Notes: a model not told the origin generated them from the sequence alone. DNA of 64,000 bases from Telluria beijingensis (GCF_030770395.1 NZ_CP132480.1:3915759-3979758), one strand, 5' to 3'. Shown: positions 1-7,928, counted from the first letter of the stretch. Translations and numbers: made by a program.

Positions 1-510
1 CACGCCGTCGACGGTGTGCATATAGCCGACCGCATTGTCGCTGCGGGTGTTGGGGATGTAGCCGTCCATGTTCGACAGGCCGTGGTTGGCCGGGCCCATG
101 ATGTCGGCGCCCAGCAGCGAGTAGGCCGTCATATTGTATTGCCGCCCCAGGGTCAGCGTGCCCAGTTTTGCGTCGGCCAGGCCGACGTTGGCCTGGCGCC
201 CGAAGGTGCGGTTGCCCTGGCCCAGGGCGCCATTGGTCGGGACCAGGCCGGTCTCGAGGACGAAGAAGGCGCGCAGTCCGCCGCCCAGGTCTTCCGAGCC
301 GCGAAAGCCGATGCGCGACGGCAGCAGGCCGGTCAGCGGCATCACCCGCACCTTGTCGTTGCCGGCGGCATCGAGGTGGTTGGTGTATTCGAGACCCGTG
401 TCGATCAAGCCGAACACGGTGACATTGCCCTGGGCGGCGGCATTCGAGCCCAGGCCAGCAAGGCACACTCCTGCACAGACTGCGGTACGCAAACCTATCT
501 TCATGCTCAT
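1..510 (-). CDS. Gram-negative porin, N-terminal part (gene runs off window start)
   Basis: Outer-membrane diffusion channel of the Burkholderiales trimeric porin type. Translation of the minus strand gives a signal peptide ending in SNAAAQ, then GNVTVFGLIDTGLEYTNHL and, further on, SRIGFRGSEDLGGGL and LGRQYN, which are the usual first strands of this family. About 170 of an expected 350 to 400 residues are present; the rest lies outside the window. ATG codons at 510 and 504 are both possible, and a GGG-rich stretch just upstream fits 504 slightly better. The promoter side carries two copies of a motif shared with the tetR and Rieske promoters, so the porin probably admits the substrate of the cluster at 1816-18518. 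That link is inference. Confidence 0.9.
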   Translation of the reverse strand, partial: MSMKIGLRTAVCAGVCLAGLGSNAAAQGNVTVFGLIDTGLEYTNHLDAAGNDKVRVMPLTGLLPSRIGFRGSEDLGGGLRAFFVLETGLVPTNGALGQGNRTFGRQANVGLADAKLGTLTLGRQYNMTAYSLLGADIMGPANHGLSNMDGYIPNTRSDNAVGYMHTVDGV

Positions 511-584
511 TTTCCCTTTTAGTTTTTAAGTGCGAGACAGTTTCGGACGCCACCGGCGCGGTGGTTGTTCGTCAAGCCGCTTGG

Positions 585-637
585 CAATAACGAATCCTAT
601 TATTTATTTCTAATAAAACGAATGTCAATCGTTATTG
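585..637. promoter_or_regulatory. Candidate TetR operators upstream of the porin
   Basis: The gene-free stretch 511-837 is AT-rich in its middle and lies between the porin start and the tetR stop. It holds CAATAACGAATCC at 585-597 and an imperfect palindrome AACGAATGTCAATCGTT at 617-633, which continues to ATCGTTATTG ending at 637. The same 11-mer in reverse, ATTCGTTATTG, recurs at 1590-1600 and 1749-1759. The spacing relative to the porin start (about 75 to 125 bases) fits an operator or activator site. Binding by the neighbouring TetR protein is inferred. Confidence 0.5.
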
Positions 638-810
638 AAAATTTTGTGCGCGTGCGAAAGTGCGCCGCGGCCTCGTTGGCGGCGACGGGAAAGGAGGAAT
701 GGCCGGGAAACCGCGGCGCGTCCGGGGTGCGCGCGGGTGTGATGAACGCGCAACAAAACGCGCAACATCGCGCGTCGGTTCGGCAGGGAAGAAGATGGGG
801 GGAGGGAGGG

Positions 811-830
811 GCGGCGCCTGGCGGCGCCGC
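811..830 (-). terminator. GC hairpin just downstream of tetR
   Basis: GCGGCGCC and GGCGCCGC form a perfect 8-bp stem with a 4-base loop, starting 7 bases after the tetR stop codon on the minus strand. No T-run follows, so it may be a weak terminator or a 3'-end stabilising hairpin. Confidence 0.35.
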
Positions 831-837
831 GGGTGGA

Positions 838-1473
838 TCAGGCGCGCTTGCGCTTGCGGCCGGCGGCCGGGGCGGCGTCGGCCGCCGGCTCGGTGGCGCC
901 GGCGTCGGCCAGCAGCAGGTCGGTCATCAGGTCGGCGATCGCGGCCACGTCGCGCACGTCGCCCAGGTGCCGGTTCAGGGTGAAGCCGTCGAAGGCCATC
1001 CAGATCACGTGCGAGAACAGCTGGTTCTGCGCCAGGTGCGCGCGCTCGGCCGGCAGGCATTCGGCGATCAGCTCGGTCAGGTAGGTCTCGACGTCGACCA
1101 GCAGCGTGCTGGGCTTGGCCATGCCGTGCGGCGACACCGCCAGCGCCTCGATCAGGGCGTTGGCGAACGAATGGTCGGCCGATGGAATGTCGCCCCAGAT
1201 GCCGGTGAACAGGCGCCGCAGCCGGGTGCGCGGCGTGCGGAACTTGCGCACCGATTCGGTGAGCGCCGCCAGCTGCTGCTCCAGCCACGGCGTATAGATC
1301 TCGTACAGGATGGCCAGCTTGGAGTCGAAATACACGTACAGGTTGGCCACCGTCATGTTCGATGCGCGGGCGATCTCCGACATGGTGGTCGAGGTATAGC
1401 CCTTGCGCGAAAAGAGGTCGAAGGCCGATGCGAGGATGGCGTCACGCATCTCGCTTTTTTTTATCTGCGCCAT
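838..1473 (-). CDS. TetR/AcrR family transcriptional regulator
   Basis: DNA-binding repressor-type regulator of 211 residues. The N-terminal helix-turn-helix is clear: KGYTSTTMSEIARASNMTVANLYVYF at about residues 25-50 has the TetR signature (the YVYF-DSK block). The rest is a helical ligand domain, followed by a basic Ala/Lys/Arg-rich tail. I start at the ATG at 1473 because the longer frame to 1575 adds residues unrelated to the family; no good ribosome site is seen. It lies between the porin and the divergent Rieske operon, and repeated ATTCGTTATTG motifs occur in all three promoter regions, so it most likely controls both and itself. The ligand is unknown. Confidence 0.9.
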   Translation of the reverse strand: MAQIKKSEMRDAILASAFDLFSRKGYTSTTMSEIARASNMTVANLYVYFDSKLAILYEIYTPWLEQQLAALTESVRKFRTPRTRLRRLFTGIWGDIPSADHSFANALIEALAVSPHGMAKPSTLLVDVETYLTELIAECLPAERAHLAQNQLFSHVIWMAFDGFTLNRHLGDVRDVAAIADLMTDLLLADAGATEPAADAAPAAGRKRKRA

Positions 1474-1565
1474 GGTGTGGGGTCGGAATCTCGAGTTCGG
1501 ATGGGATGCAATTCTAGCATGCTGCACTGCGCCAGGGTGGTGCGTATGCACGAACATAGTGCTTA

Positions 1566-1600
1566 AACGAATCAATTTGACTAAACATCATTCGTTATTG
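1566..1600. promoter_or_regulatory. Candidate operator, spaced inverted repeat in the tetR promoter
   Basis: AACGAAT at 1566-1572 and ATTCGTT at 1590-1596 are exact inverse copies separated by 17 bases; the second arm extends to ATTCGTTATTG. It lies in the 342-base gene-free stretch 1474-1815 between the divergent tetR and Rieske genes. Outside this site and the copy at 1747-1759 I see nothing else conserved in the stretch. Confidence 0.5.
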
Positions 1601-1746
1601 ATGGCGATAGCCGTCATTTGTCCGGATCGTCGCAGCACCCCGCATGCTCCGATACGCTGGAGAAACATCACTATAAAGACGCGCGCGTGAACGGCGTCAT
1701 CGTGCCGTAATAATGCTTGACATTCATTTTTCGCTATTACAGAATG

Positions 1747-1759
1747 GGATTCGTTATTG
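1747..1759 (+). promoter_or_regulatory. Candidate operator upstream of the Rieske operon
   Basis: GGATTCGTTATTG here is the exact reverse complement of CAATAACGAATCC at 585-597 in front of the porin. It ends 56 bases before the Rieske start codon, where a repressor or activator could act on the operon promoter. Confidence 0.5.
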
Positions 1760-1815
1760 GTACTTCAGATCTCTCCCCAGGGATCGAAGTCCGCAAACCA
1801 CCAACGAGGGAATCC

Positions 1816-3093
1816 ATGAACAAAGTCATCAAGCTGCATCTGCACGACCGCTACCCGGAACTGGGCAAGGGTCCGGTGCCGGTTGAGCCGTACATCTCCG
1901 CGCCCTATTTCGACAAGGAGCAGGCGAAGATCTTCAAGAAGACCTGGCTGCACGTGGGCCGGGTCGAAGAAATCCCGAAGGCCGGCGATTATTTCGTCAA
2001 GGACCTCGAGGCCTGCGAAGCCTCGATCATCGTCGTGCGCGACAAGGCCGGCTGCATCAACGCGATGCACAATGTGTGCTCGCACCGCATGAACCAGATC
2101 GTCTACGAGAAGCGCGGCCAGGCCCGCAAGTTCTTCTGCAAGTTCCACGGCTGGGCCTACGACCTCGAAGGCAAGCTGACCGGGGTGCCCGAAGAAGAAT
2201 CCTTCTTCGACCTCGACAAATGCGATCACGGCCTGACGCGCGTGGCCTGCGACGTCTGGCAGGGCTTCATCTTCATCAACCTCGATCCGAACCCGGCGCT
2301 GTCGCTGGCCGAGTTCATGCAGCCGATGTTCCGCGACATCGAGGGCTACCCCTTCGACAAGATCACCACCGGCTTCCAATGGAGCACCGTGGTCAACTGT
2401 AACTGGAAGCTGGCGCTGGACGCCTTCCAGGAAGCCTACCACGTGGCCTATGTGCACGGCCGCTCGATTGCCGACGCGATCGACACCGCCGCCGACGGCG
2501 CCATGCCGCCGCTGGACGCCCTGTGCGGCGAATTCCACCGCCGGCTGTCGATCGCCGGCAATCCGAAGTCGGTGTATGGCAATCCGAACGCCGTCACCGC
2601 CGGCGGCGCCGCGGCCCAGCAGGCGATCGCCGATTCGGCCACTGCCAAGCCGATCGCGGCGGCCGCCCTGCGCGCCGGCCTGGGTTCGGCCACCCACCAG
2701 TTCCGCAAGGAAGACCTGCCGAAAGGGATGAACTGGACGGGCCACGACAACTGGCTGTTCGACATCAACGTGGTGTTCCCCGACTTCTACCTGTCGCTGC
2801 GGCCGAACTACTTCCAGGCCTATAACTTCCGCCCGCTCTCGCAGGGCAAGACGCTGCTGGAGGCGCGGGTCTACTACCCCGAGATGAAGACCGCCGGCGG
2901 CCGCTTCTACCTCGAGTACATGAAGGTCGCGCTGCGCGACGTGCTGCTCGAAGACCTGAGCACGCTCGAGCGCACCCAGTCGGCGGTGCAGACCGGCGTC
3001 AAGAAGGAAATGCTGTTGCAGGATTTCGAACTGCTGGTGCGCCATGGCGCCCACGTGGTCGACCGCATCGTGAACGAAGAAACCAAGGCTTGA
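1816..3093 (+). CDS. Rieske non-heme iron oxygenase, alpha (catalytic) subunit
   Basis: Oxygenase component that hydroxylates or dihydroxylates an organic substrate using electrons from a ferredoxin. The Rieske 2Fe-2S site is C88-x-H90 and C108-x2-H111. The mononuclear iron site is in NWKLALDAFQEAYH, with H209 and H214, and the third ligand probably the Asp in LLEDLSTLE near the C-terminus. The residue that bridges the two metal centres between subunits is usually Asp but is Glu (E206) here. I start at MNKVIKL (1816) with GAGGG upstream; the open frame extends to 1717 but lacks family similarity. At 425 residues it has normal length. No beta subunit gene follows, so an alpha-only oxygenase is likely. 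Its ferredoxin (7925) and reductase (4314) are further down the operon. Substrate unknown. Confidence 0.92.
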   Translation: MNKVIKLHLHDRYPELGKGPVPVEPYISAPYFDKEQAKIFKKTWLHVGRVEEIPKAGDYFVKDLEACEASIIVVRDKAGCINAMHNVCSHRMNQIVYEKRGQARKFFCKFHGWAYDLEGKLTGVPEEESFFDLDKCDHGLTRVACDVWQGFIFINLDPNPALSLAEFMQPMFRDIEGYPFDKITTGFQWSTVVNCNWKLALDAFQEAYHVAYVHGRSIADAIDTAADGAMPPLDALCGEFHRRLSIAGNPKSVYGNPNAVTAGGAAAQQAIADSATAKPIAAAALRAGLGSATHQFRKEDLPKGMNWTGHDNWLFDINVVFPDFYLSLRPNYFQAYNFRPLSQGKTLLEARVYYPEMKTAGGRFYLEYMKVALRDVLLEDLSTLERTQSAVQTGVKKEMLLQDFELLVRHGAHVVDRIVNEETKA

Positions 3094-3101
3094 GGACCAG
3101 C

Positions 3102-3461
3102 ATGAGCACCCATCAGAACCCACCGACCCTGCCGCCGCGCTTCGCCGCGCTCCAGACCTACATCCACTGGAGCCTGGCGACCGAGACCGAACGCACCCGC
3201 ATGCGCAATACCAGCCAGATGGCCGAGATCGTGGCCTTCAAGGATGCGATGCTGGTCGAAGTCGACGCGATCGTCGACTACCTCAACGGCTTCCCGCTGG
3301 ACGCCATGCCGCCGCAGGAAGCAGCGCTGATGCACATGCTGCTGTCGCTGGCCGAAGTGGCGCCGGCGGTCGAGGCCTACCGCCAGCCGGGCGTGATCGA
3401 CGGCTATGCCTTCGAGCGCTTCAAGGCCGACGAAACCTTCGTCATGCGGCCGCCGATCTGA
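3102..3461 (+). CDS. Small conserved-looking protein of unknown function in the Rieske operon
   Basis: A protein of 119 residues with no motif that I recognise. It appears mainly helical, with a Pro-rich N-terminus, no signal peptide, no Cys cluster and no obvious metal site; a single run of acidic and hydrophobic residues covers positions 40-85. The ATG at 3102 has GAGGA five bases upstream, better than the TTG at 3090 that overlaps the previous stop codon. It sits 8 bases after the oxygenase gene, the place where ring-hydroxylating systems often carry a beta subunit, but it is shorter than the usual beta subunit (160 to 190 residues) and I see no NTF2-like pattern. It may be an accessory subunit. 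Function not assigned. Confidence 0.75.
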   Translation: MSTHQNPPTLPPRFAALQTYIHWSLATETERTRMRNTSQMAEIVAFKDAMLVEVDAIVDYLNGFPLDAMPPQEAALMHMLLSLAEVAPAVEAYRQPGVIDGYAFERFKADETFVMRPPI

Positions 3462-3490
3462 GCCCCCGACCCATCCACTGAAAGGAATGA

Positions 3491-3907
3491 ATGATGGCTA
3501 AATGCAGGATCTTTGCCATTGACGACAACCTGAAGGAAGTCGTCGCCGGCGGCTTGTACGGCAAGCACCTGTTCGGCGCGACCGTCAGCGTGGCGGTGGT
3601 CAAGTTCGTCGAGGAGCGCGGACGCGACCTGCCGGCCAAGTCGCACAGCCACGGCGAGGAAGCCTCGCTGCAGCTGGCGGGCGGCTGCTCGGTGTTCGAG
3701 AGCAGCGACAGCGAGACGAGCGATTTCGAGTCGGTGATGAACAGCGGCGACGCCCTGATCATCCCGGCCAACGCCATGCACTACGGCAGCAATACCTTCG
3801 GCCCGGAAGGCGTGTCGCTGCGCCTGAACGTGGTCACCCCGGCGCGCGCCGAATACGGTCCCGAGGATTCGACGCCGTACTATCCCCTCAAGGGCAGGAG
3901 CGCATGA
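3491..3907 (+). CDS. Cupin-domain protein with intact metal-binding residues
   Basis: A single-domain cupin of about 138 residues. Motif 1 reads HSHGEEASLQLAGG, giving the His-x-His and Glu ligands; motif 2 reads GDALIIPANAMH, giving the third His. Such proteins bind Fe, Mn or Ni and can be ring-cleaving dioxygenases, isomerases or non-enzymatic binders. GAAAGGA upstream serves ATG 3491 or 3494. It overlaps the next gene, a second cupin, by 4 bases (ATGA), so the two are probably made together. The exact reaction cannot be assigned. Confidence 0.85.
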   Translation: MMAKCRIFAIDDNLKEVVAGGLYGKHLFGATVSVAVVKFVEERGRDLPAKSHSHGEEASLQLAGGCSVFESSDSETSDFESVMNSGDALIIPANAMHYGSNTFGPEGVSLRLNVVTPARAEYGPEDSTPYYPLKGRSA

Positions 3908-4317
3908 ACATGACGACTACCATGAGCATCGTCGGACAGGCCGAAGGCGGCGCCGTGCGCCATTGCGAATCGCTGCAGATCGACTGGCGCGCGCCGGATG
4001 CGGCGCCCCAGGTGGGCACGGTCGATGGCGAGCACCTGTCGATCTCGATCGCCGTGTTCCGCCAGGGCCAGCAGAGCGAGGCGGCGCCGCAGCCGCAGGG
4101 CGAGGAAGTGGCGACCGTGCTGGAAGGCGTGTTCCTGGTCGAGGCGGCCGGCGAGCGCTACGAGCTGGTGCCGGGCGAGGGCATCATCATCCCGCCGCGC
4201 GAGCCGCGCAGCTGGACCTGCCAGAGCGAGCGCGGGGCCCTGTACCGGGTCCTCGTCAGCCTCGACAATCCGGCGCCGGCTCCGGCGTCGACCCCGGCGC
4301 AAGGGAAGGCCGCATGA
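3904..4317 (+). CDS. Cupin-like protein lacking the metal-binding histidines
   Basis: The cupin fold is recognisable from EEVATVLEG and GEGIIIPPREPRSW, spaced as in the preceding gene. At the two His-x-His positions the sequence reads QPQ, and the motif 2 His is missing, so the usual metal site is lost. The C-terminus is a Pro/Ala-rich tail. The gene overlaps both neighbours by 4 bases (3904-3907 and 4314-4317). A structural partner of the intact cupin at 3491 or a binding protein is more likely than an independent metalloenzyme. Confidence 0.8.
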   Translation: MNMTTTMSIVGQAEGGAVRHCESLQIDWRAPDAAPQVGTVDGEHLSISIAVFRQGQQSEAAPQPQGEEVATVLEGVFLVEAAGERYELVPGEGIIIPPREPRSWTCQSERGALYRVLVSLDNPAPAPASTPAQGKAA

Positions 4318-5552
4318 ACGCGCCGCACGTGCTGATCGCGGGCGCCGGCCATGCCGGCGGGCGCGTGGCCCAGGCGCTGCGCGCGGCCGGCTTCGCGGGA
4401 CGCGTGACGCTGGTGGGCGATGAACCGTATGCGCCCTACGAACGGCCGGCCCTGTCGAAGGACATGCTGGTCGGCGCCAAGGGCGTGAGCGACCTGGTCC
4501 TGCAGCCCCATGCGTTCTGGCAGGACGAGGCGAACCTGGCGCGGCGCCAGGGCCGGATCGTGAAAGTGAGCCCGGAGCGCAGTGCGCTGCTGGACGACGG
4601 TGCGACGATCGACTTCGACATCCTGGTGGTCGCCACCGGCGGCGCCGCGCGCCGGCTGGCGATTCCCGGCGCCGATGCACCCGAAGTGCGCACCCTGCGC
4701 ACCATGGATGACTGCCTGGCGCTGCGGCCGGCCATGGCCGCCGGACGGCGCCTGGTGGTGATCGGCGGCGGCGTAATCGGCATGGAGGCCGCCGCCAGCG
4801 CGGTGGCGATGGGCATGCGGGCGACCGTGCTGGAAGGCGGCGCGCGGGTCATGGCGCGCTGCCTGCCGCCGGAAGGCTCGCACTGGCTGCAGGCGCTGCA
4901 CGTGCAACATGGCGTGAGCGTCGAGACCGATGTGCGGCTCGACCTGCTGGCGCGCAAGGAGGGCAGCACCGCCGGCGTGTCCGTCGTCGGCCGCCAGGCC
5001 GGCGCGGTGCGCACCTGGGACGCCGACCTGGTGCTGGTGGCGGTGGGCATCGCGCCCGACACCGCCTTCCTCGAAGGCAGCGGCGTCGCCCTCGACAACG
5101 GCGTGCTGGCCGACGAAAACCACCGCAACCCGGGCGCGCCCTGGTGCTATGCGGTCGGCGACATCGCGAATATGCACAACCCGCTGTATGGACGCCATGT
5201 GCGCCAGGAGACCTGGCGCAACGCCGAGAACGGCGCGCGCGCGGTGGCGGCCGCCATCGTCGGCGCGCCGGACACGCACGTCGAACTGCCGTGGATGTGG
5301 ACCGACCAGCATGGACGCAATATCCAGGTGGTCGGCATGTACACGCCGGGCGACCTGGTGGTGTCCCGCATCGCCCCGTCCGAGGCCAGCGGCGTGCTGC
5401 TGTGGCTGCACGAGGGCAGGGTGGCGGGCGGCATGCTGGTCGACTGCGGACGCGAACGCAAGCAGCTCGAGGCGCTGGTGCGCCGCGGCGCCGCGGTCGA
5501 CGCCGCGATCCTGGGCGACCCCGCAATCCCGCTCAAGGAGCTCGCCAAGTGA
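4314..5552 (+). CDS. FAD-dependent NAD(P)H:ferredoxin reductase of Rieske oxygenase type
   Basis: Passes electrons from NADH to the Rieske ferredoxin. It is 412 residues long. The N-terminal FAD-binding GxGxxG motif is IAGAGHAGG near residue 6, followed by PYERPALSK, typical of ferredoxin and putidaredoxin reductases. A second dinucleotide fold has VVIGGGVIGMEAA at about residues 145-157. YAVGDIA near residue 280 is the FAD-contacting motif, and a reductase C-terminal dimerisation domain follows. The start overlaps the cupin stop as ATGA and the end overlaps the next gene as GTGA, showing operon coupling. Partners are the oxygenase at 1816 and the ferredoxin at 7925. Confidence 0.93.
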   Translation: MNAPHVLIAGAGHAGGRVAQALRAAGFAGRVTLVGDEPYAPYERPALSKDMLVGAKGVSDLVLQPHAFWQDEANLARRQGRIVKVSPERSALLDDGATIDFDILVVATGGAARRLAIPGADAPEVRTLRTMDDCLALRPAMAAGRRLVVIGGGVIGMEAAASAVAMGMRATVLEGGARVMARCLPPEGSHWLQALHVQHGVSVETDVRLDLLARKEGSTAGVSVVGRQAGAVRTWDADLVLVAVGIAPDTAFLEGSGVALDNGVLADENHRNPGAPWCYAVGDIANMHNPLYGRHVRQETWRNAENGARAVAAAIVGAPDTHVELPWMWTDQHGRNIQVVGMYTPGDLVVSRIAPSEASGVLLWLHEGRVAGGMLVDCGRERKQLEALVRRGAAVDAAILGDPAIPLKELAK

Positions 5553-6121
5553 GCCACGACCTGGAACAGCGGCTGGCGCGGCTCGAAGCCGCCGAGGCGA
5601 TCCGCCAGCTCAAGGCGCGCTACGCCCGGCTGGCCGACGCCAAGTACGGCAGCGACTATCGGCGCCAGCCGGCGCCCGTCATGCTGGAGATCGCGCGCGC
5701 GCAGGCCGACTGCTTCGCCGAGGACGCCCGTTGGGACGGCGGCCCCGGCTTCGGCGCCAGCCTGGTCGGCCGGGCGGCGCTGGCCGACTGGTTCGCCCGC
5801 TCGCCCTGGTGCTGGGCGCTGCATTACTACACCAGCCCCGAAATCGCGGTCGAGGGCGAGCGCGCCCACGCCAGCTGGCGGCTGTGGCAGATCGCACTGC
5901 GCGATCCGGGCGGCCAGGCGCTGCTGCTGGCCGCCGTCACCCACGAAGACTATGCGCGCCAGCCCGATGGTAACTGGCTGTGCACGCAGATGCGCTTCGA
6001 ACAGACCCAGATGTTGCCGGTTGGCGCAGGAAGCTTCCCGCTGGCGACGTCGTTCGAACAGATTCCCTCCGCCGGCAGCGGCGCGGAGCAACCATTCATT
6101 CCACCTGTGACCCCACGATGA
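5549..6121 (+). CDS. SnoaL-like / NTF2-fold protein
   Basis: A protein of 190 residues beginning with LEAAEAIRQLKARYARLAD, the usual opening of SnoaL-like domain proteins (PF13577 type), which include dehydratases, isomerases and oxygenase beta-like subunits. The GTG start overlaps the reductase stop by 4 bases. Because oxygenase beta subunits share the NTF2 fold, this could be a distant small subunit for the alpha protein, but it is far from the alpha gene and lacks clear beta-subunit signatures. An enzyme acting on a pathway intermediate is equally possible. Confidence 0.85.
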   Translation: MSHDLEQRLARLEAAEAIRQLKARYARLADAKYGSDYRRQPAPVMLEIARAQADCFAEDARWDGGPGFGASLVGRAALADWFARSPWCWALHYYTSPEIAVEGERAHASWRLWQIALRDPGGQALLLAAVTHEDYARQPDGNWLCTQMRFEQTQMLPVGAGSFPLATSFEQIPSAGSGAEQPFIPPVTPR

Positions 6122-6996
6122 ATCACATCCTACCCATCACCACCGCCAGTGCGCCGCCGGAGGGCTGCGCGCACGGGAGCTGCGGCGACTTCACGATCGC
6201 CGAGAACCTGTGCCAGGTCGTCAGCAACGACTGGGTGAACGCCGAGTACAAGCACCTGGTGCTGACCGCCCCGCAGCCCGCGCTGGCGGTCTTGCCCGGC
6301 CAGTTCTTCCACCTGCAATGTCCGCCCTCGGGCGAGGACGTGCCCTACCTGCGCCGTCCGATGAGCCTGTACCGCGTCAATCCGGAACAGTGCACCATCG
6401 AGTTCCTGTACAAGGTGCAGGGCGCCGGCACGCGCGGCCTGGCCACGCTCGATCCGGGCGCCACGCTGGATGCCTTCGGCCCGGTCGGCAAGGGCTTCGA
6501 ACTGCCGGAAGGCAGCCGCCACCTGCTGCTGCTGGCGCGCGGGGTCGGACTGGCCACCATGGCGCCGCTGGCGCAGTATGCGGCCGGCCGCGGCGTGCGC
6601 GTCACCGCCATCCTGAGCGCGCGGGCGCCGGAACTGGTCATGTCCGAAGACTACCTGCGCGAGGTCGGCGCCGAAGTCATCGTGGTGCACGACCAGGACG
6701 GCAGCAGCGATATCGCGCACATCGAGAAACTGGTGCGCGAGCGCCATGCCGAGCTGCCGTTCGACCTGCTCACCACCTGCGGCTCGAATCGCTTCCTGCT
6801 GGCGCTGCAACGCCTGGGCAAGGAACTGGGCGTGCCGGGCCAGGTGGCGCTCGAGCAGCTGATGGGCTGCGCGCTTGGCATGTGTTTTGCATGTGTACGG
6901 CCATTCCGCGCCGACGCGGATTCGGAAACCCTGAGCTACCGGCGCGTATGCTGGGACGGCCCGGTGTTTGACGTACAGGAGACGGTGACATGGTAG
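6118..6996 (+). CDS. PyrK-like dihydroorotate dehydrogenase electron-transfer subunit
   Basis: An iron-sulfur flavoprotein of 292 residues that links a class 1B dihydroorotate dehydrogenase to NAD. The FAD domain has the RxxS block as RRPMSLYR at about residues 80-87; the NAD half includes LLLLARGVGLATMAPL. Near the C-terminus CALGMCFAC and a downstream Cys (RRVC) provide the four ligands for a 2Fe-2S cluster. The N-terminus carries a His/Cys-rich segment (GCAHGSCG) not usual in PyrK. It overlaps the next gene, the PyrD partner, by 7 bases. The position inside a catabolic operon rather than with pyr genes suggests a role other than UMP synthesis. Confidence 0.88.
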   Translation: MNHILPITTASAPPEGCAHGSCGDFTIAENLCQVVSNDWVNAEYKHLVLTAPQPALAVLPGQFFHLQCPPSGEDVPYLRRPMSLYRVNPEQCTIEFLYKVQGAGTRGLATLDPGATLDAFGPVGKGFELPEGSRHLLLLARGVGLATMAPLAQYAAGRGVRVTAILSARAPELVMSEDYLREVGAEVIVVHDQDGSSDIAHIEKLVRERHAELPFDLLTTCGSNRFLLALQRLGKELGVPGQVALEQLMGCALGMCFACVRPFRADADSETLSYRRVCWDGPVFDVQETVTW

Positions 6997-7928
6997 ACAT
7001 GAGCGTATCGATCGGCGGATTGACCCTGCAGAATCCGATCATGCCGGGTTCCGGCACCTTCGCCGAAGGCATGGCCAAGGTGTTCGACCTGAACCAGCTG
7101 GGGGCGATCGTCACCAAGACCCTCACCAACGACCTGCGCGAGGGCAACCGCCCGCCGCGCGTGGCCGAGCTGCGCAACGCGACCCTGTTCTCGATCGGCA
7201 TCCCGAGCAAGGGGCCGGACCACTACGTGAACGAACTGGTGCCGTTCTACCGGAACTACACGCCGCCGCTGGTGGCCAGCATCTCGGCCAATACCGCCGA
7301 GGAGTTCGGCGAACTGGCGGCGCGCCTGAGCGTGCCCGGGGTGGTGGCGATCGAGGCCAATATCTCGTGCCCGAACCTCAAGAAGGACGGCCAGGCCTTC
7401 GGCATGGACCCCTACGCCACCGAGGCGGTGATCCGCTCGATGAAGGACGCCACCAAGGTGCAGGTGTGGGCCAAGCTGTCGCCCAATGTCGGCAGCATTG
7501 CCGTCATCGCCCGCGCGGCCGAACTGGGCGGCGCGGACGCCCTGGTCAGTTCCAATGCCTTGCTGGCGATGGCGATCGATATCGAGAGCCACCGGCCGAA
7601 GGTCGCCAACCTGATGGGCGGCATCACCGGCAGCGCCACCAAGCCGATCCAGCTGCGCATGGCCTACCAGGCGGCGCAGGCGGTGTCGATCCCGGTGATC
7701 GGCTGCGGCGGCATTTCCAGCGCCGAGGATGCGATCGAATACATGCTGGCCGGCTGCAGCGCGGTGCAGGTCGGCACCGCCAACTTCATCAGCGCCAATG
7801 CCATGCCGCGCATCATCGCCGACATGCAGGCCTATTGCGTGCGGCGCGGCGTCACCCGTATCCGCGACCTGATCGGCGCCATGAAGATGCACGAAGCGAA
7901 TATGCTGGAATTGAGGGCCGGCCTATGA
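6990..7928 (+). CDS. Class 1B dihydroorotate dehydrogenase-like FMN enzyme (PyrD family)
   Basis: A TIM-barrel FMN oxidoreductase of 312 residues. VTKTLT carries the FMN-contacting Lys; NISCPN holds the catalytic Cys at C127 that marks class 1 enzymes; GCGGI and VQVGTANF form the phosphate end. The loop that in true dihydroorotate dehydrogenases has Asn residues holding orotate (LNAIGLxN type) reads LFSIGIPS here, so the substrate may differ. GGAG precedes the ATG. Together with the PyrK-like protein it should oxidise or reduce a C-C bond next to a ring amide using NAD. A dedicated pyrimidine-synthesis enzyme is less likely in this neighbourhood, but not excluded. Confidence 0.9.
   Translation: MVDMSVSIGGLTLQNPIMPGSGTFAEGMAKVFDLNQLGAIVTKTLTNDLREGNRPPRVAELRNATLFSIGIPSKGPDHYVNELVPFYRNYTPPLVASISANTAEEFGELAARLSVPGVVAIEANISCPNLKKDGQAFGMDPYATEAVIRSMKDATKVQVWAKLSPNVGSIAVIARAAELGGADALVSSNALLAMAIDIESHRPKVANLMGGITGSATKPIQLRMAYQAAQAVSIPVIGCGGISSAEDAIEYMLAGCSAVQVGTANFISANAMPRIIADMQAYCVRRGVTRIRDLIGAMKMHEANMLELRAGL

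Noticed and set aside
1717..1815. Longer N-terminus of the Rieske alpha subunit
   Set aside because: The extra 33 residues include the operator-like motif and do not resemble the family; ATG 1816 has a ribosome site.
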